Source of the DNA: an uncultured Prevotellaceae bacterium
GTDB taxonomy: Bacteria > Bacteroidota > Bacteroidia > Bacteroidales > Bacteroidaceae
Reading direction: 5' to 3'
DNA length: 31,764 bases
NCBI GenBank assembly: GCA_947303695.1
Contig: CAMYYX010000003.1
Coordinates: 1-31,764 of the forward strand
The notes below the pieces were generated by a model, which was not told where the DNA came from, searched no databases, and worked only from the letters and a program-made list of their open reading frames with translations. Positions 31,314-31,764 of the stretch are shown here, piece by piece (the stretch's first letter is position 1; each line of letters begins with the position of its first letter). Both the position numbers and the translations under genes were made by a program.

Positions 31314-31764
31314 ATGATTACTTTTGTGTTGAGCCTTGTGGCTCTCGTTTGCGGCTATTTTCTATATGGCCGTTTTGTAGAGAAAGTGTTCGGACCTGAC
31401 GATAGACCCACTCCGGCTATTGCCAAGGCTGATGGTGTGGACTTCATGGTGCTTCCTTCGTGGAAGATTTTCATGATTCAGTTTCTGAACATCGCAGGTA
31501 CAGGTCCTATTTTCGGTGCCATCATGGGTGCTCAGTTCGGTCCTGCAGCTTATCTGTGGATTGTGCTGGGATGTATCTTTGCGGGTGCTACGCACGACTA
31601 CCTGAGCGGTATGCTGTCGATCAGGAACGGAGGTGCGAACCTGCCTGAGATCATCGGAAAGTACCTGGGTAATGTGCCCAAGCAGGCGATGCTGATCTTC
31701 TCTGTGTTCCTGCTGATGATGGTAGGTGCAGTGTTTGTATTCAGTCCTGCAAAGATTCTGGGTG
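31314..31764 (+). CDS. CstA-family carbon-starvation/pyruvate transporter, truncated by the window edge
   Basis: The first 150 residues are present. They start MITFVLSLVALVCGYFLYG, then carry FVEKVFGPDDRPTPA with the family hallmark DGVDFMVLPSWKIFMIQFLN, IAGTGPIFGAIMGAQFGPAA and THDYLSGMLSIRNGGANLPE, all typical of CstA/BtsT-like proteins. Several membrane helices are visible. CstA proteins take up peptides or pyruvate at the cytoplasmic membrane, often under carbon limitation. The gene runs past position 31764, so length and C-terminus are unknown. It is divergent from the RsmF-YhcC operon. Confidence 0.88.
   Translation, partial: MITFVLSLVALVCGYFLYGRFVEKVFGPDDRPTPAIAKADGVDFMVLPSWKIFMIQFLNIAGTGPIFGAIMGAQFGPAAYLWIVLGCIFAGATHDYLSGMLSIRNGGANLPEIIGKYLGNVPKQAMLIFSVFLLMMVGAVFVFSPAKILG

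Noticed and set aside
31165..31314. 50-residue hydrophobic N-terminal extension of the RsmF-like protein
   Set aside because: It covers the promoter box at 31185-31192 and AT-rich repeat sequence; methyltransferases of this family have no such segment.

Overview
The window looks like a chromosomal segment of a Bacteroidales bacterium, most likely Prevotella or a close relative. The evidence is the TAnnTTTG -7 promoter box (several with a TTTG or TTG -33 element 19 nt upstream), the near absence of strong Shine-Dalgarno sites, a giant hybrid two-component regulator with propeller/Y_Y_Y/HisKA/HATPase/REC/AraC layout, many lipoproteins, a DUF4369-TlpA protein and AT-rich mini-repeats around promoters. 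I see no phage, IS element, rRNA or CRISPR array.

Layout. Positions 1-79 hold the tail of a gene entering from the left. A candidate ~190-nt non-coding RNA with its own promoter and terminator follows (about 317-508), then tRNA-Glu(CTC) and tRNA-Ser(GCT) on the minus strand. At 974-2400 there is a sugar 3,4-ketoisomerase-like cupin (FdtA/WxcM type) with a FemAB/GNAT-like acyltransferase. At 2443-3680 there are two related secreted Met/Gly-rich helical proteins. A minus-strand operon runs from 7567 down to 3736: DUF554 membrane protein, TlpA-type thioredoxin, a 40-residue zinc-ribbon protein, a GH28 glycosidase and an AlaX editing protein. The hybrid regulator fills 7731-11822.

The most unusual part is the minus-strand operon from 21773 down to 11857. 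It encodes four consecutive paralogous membrane sensors, each with a lipobox, a periplasmic-binding-like sensor, one transmembrane helix and a PAS-like region, and then metX. By sequence the four form two subfamilies in alternating order (B1-A1-B2-A2), as expected from duplication of a two-gene unit. Only A1 has both a phospho-acceptor His and a complete ATPase domain. B1 keeps the His but has no ATPase domain; B2 and A2 keep the ATPase domain but have Gln and Lys in place of the His. No separate response regulator lies beside them. I infer a multi-subunit sensor in which phosphotransfer occurs between different paralogues.

To the right are two small plus-strand lipoproteins (21937-22587, 22814-23125). 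A minus-strand operon (28018 to 23126) encodes a glycosyltransferase fused to a GalT/HIT-like nucleotidyltransferase, a SpoIID-like protein and an AmpG-like transporter, which together suggest peptidoglycan turnover or recycling. A conserved protein of unknown function follows, preceded by a coupled 26-residue upstream ORF ending at a T8 run. Next come an intergenic array of small TTCCC/GGGAA palindromes, a YhcC-type radical SAM protein and an RsmF-like rRNA methyltransferase (one operon), and the start of a CstA-family transporter cut by the window edge.

All functional statements come from reading motifs by eye; no database search was run.
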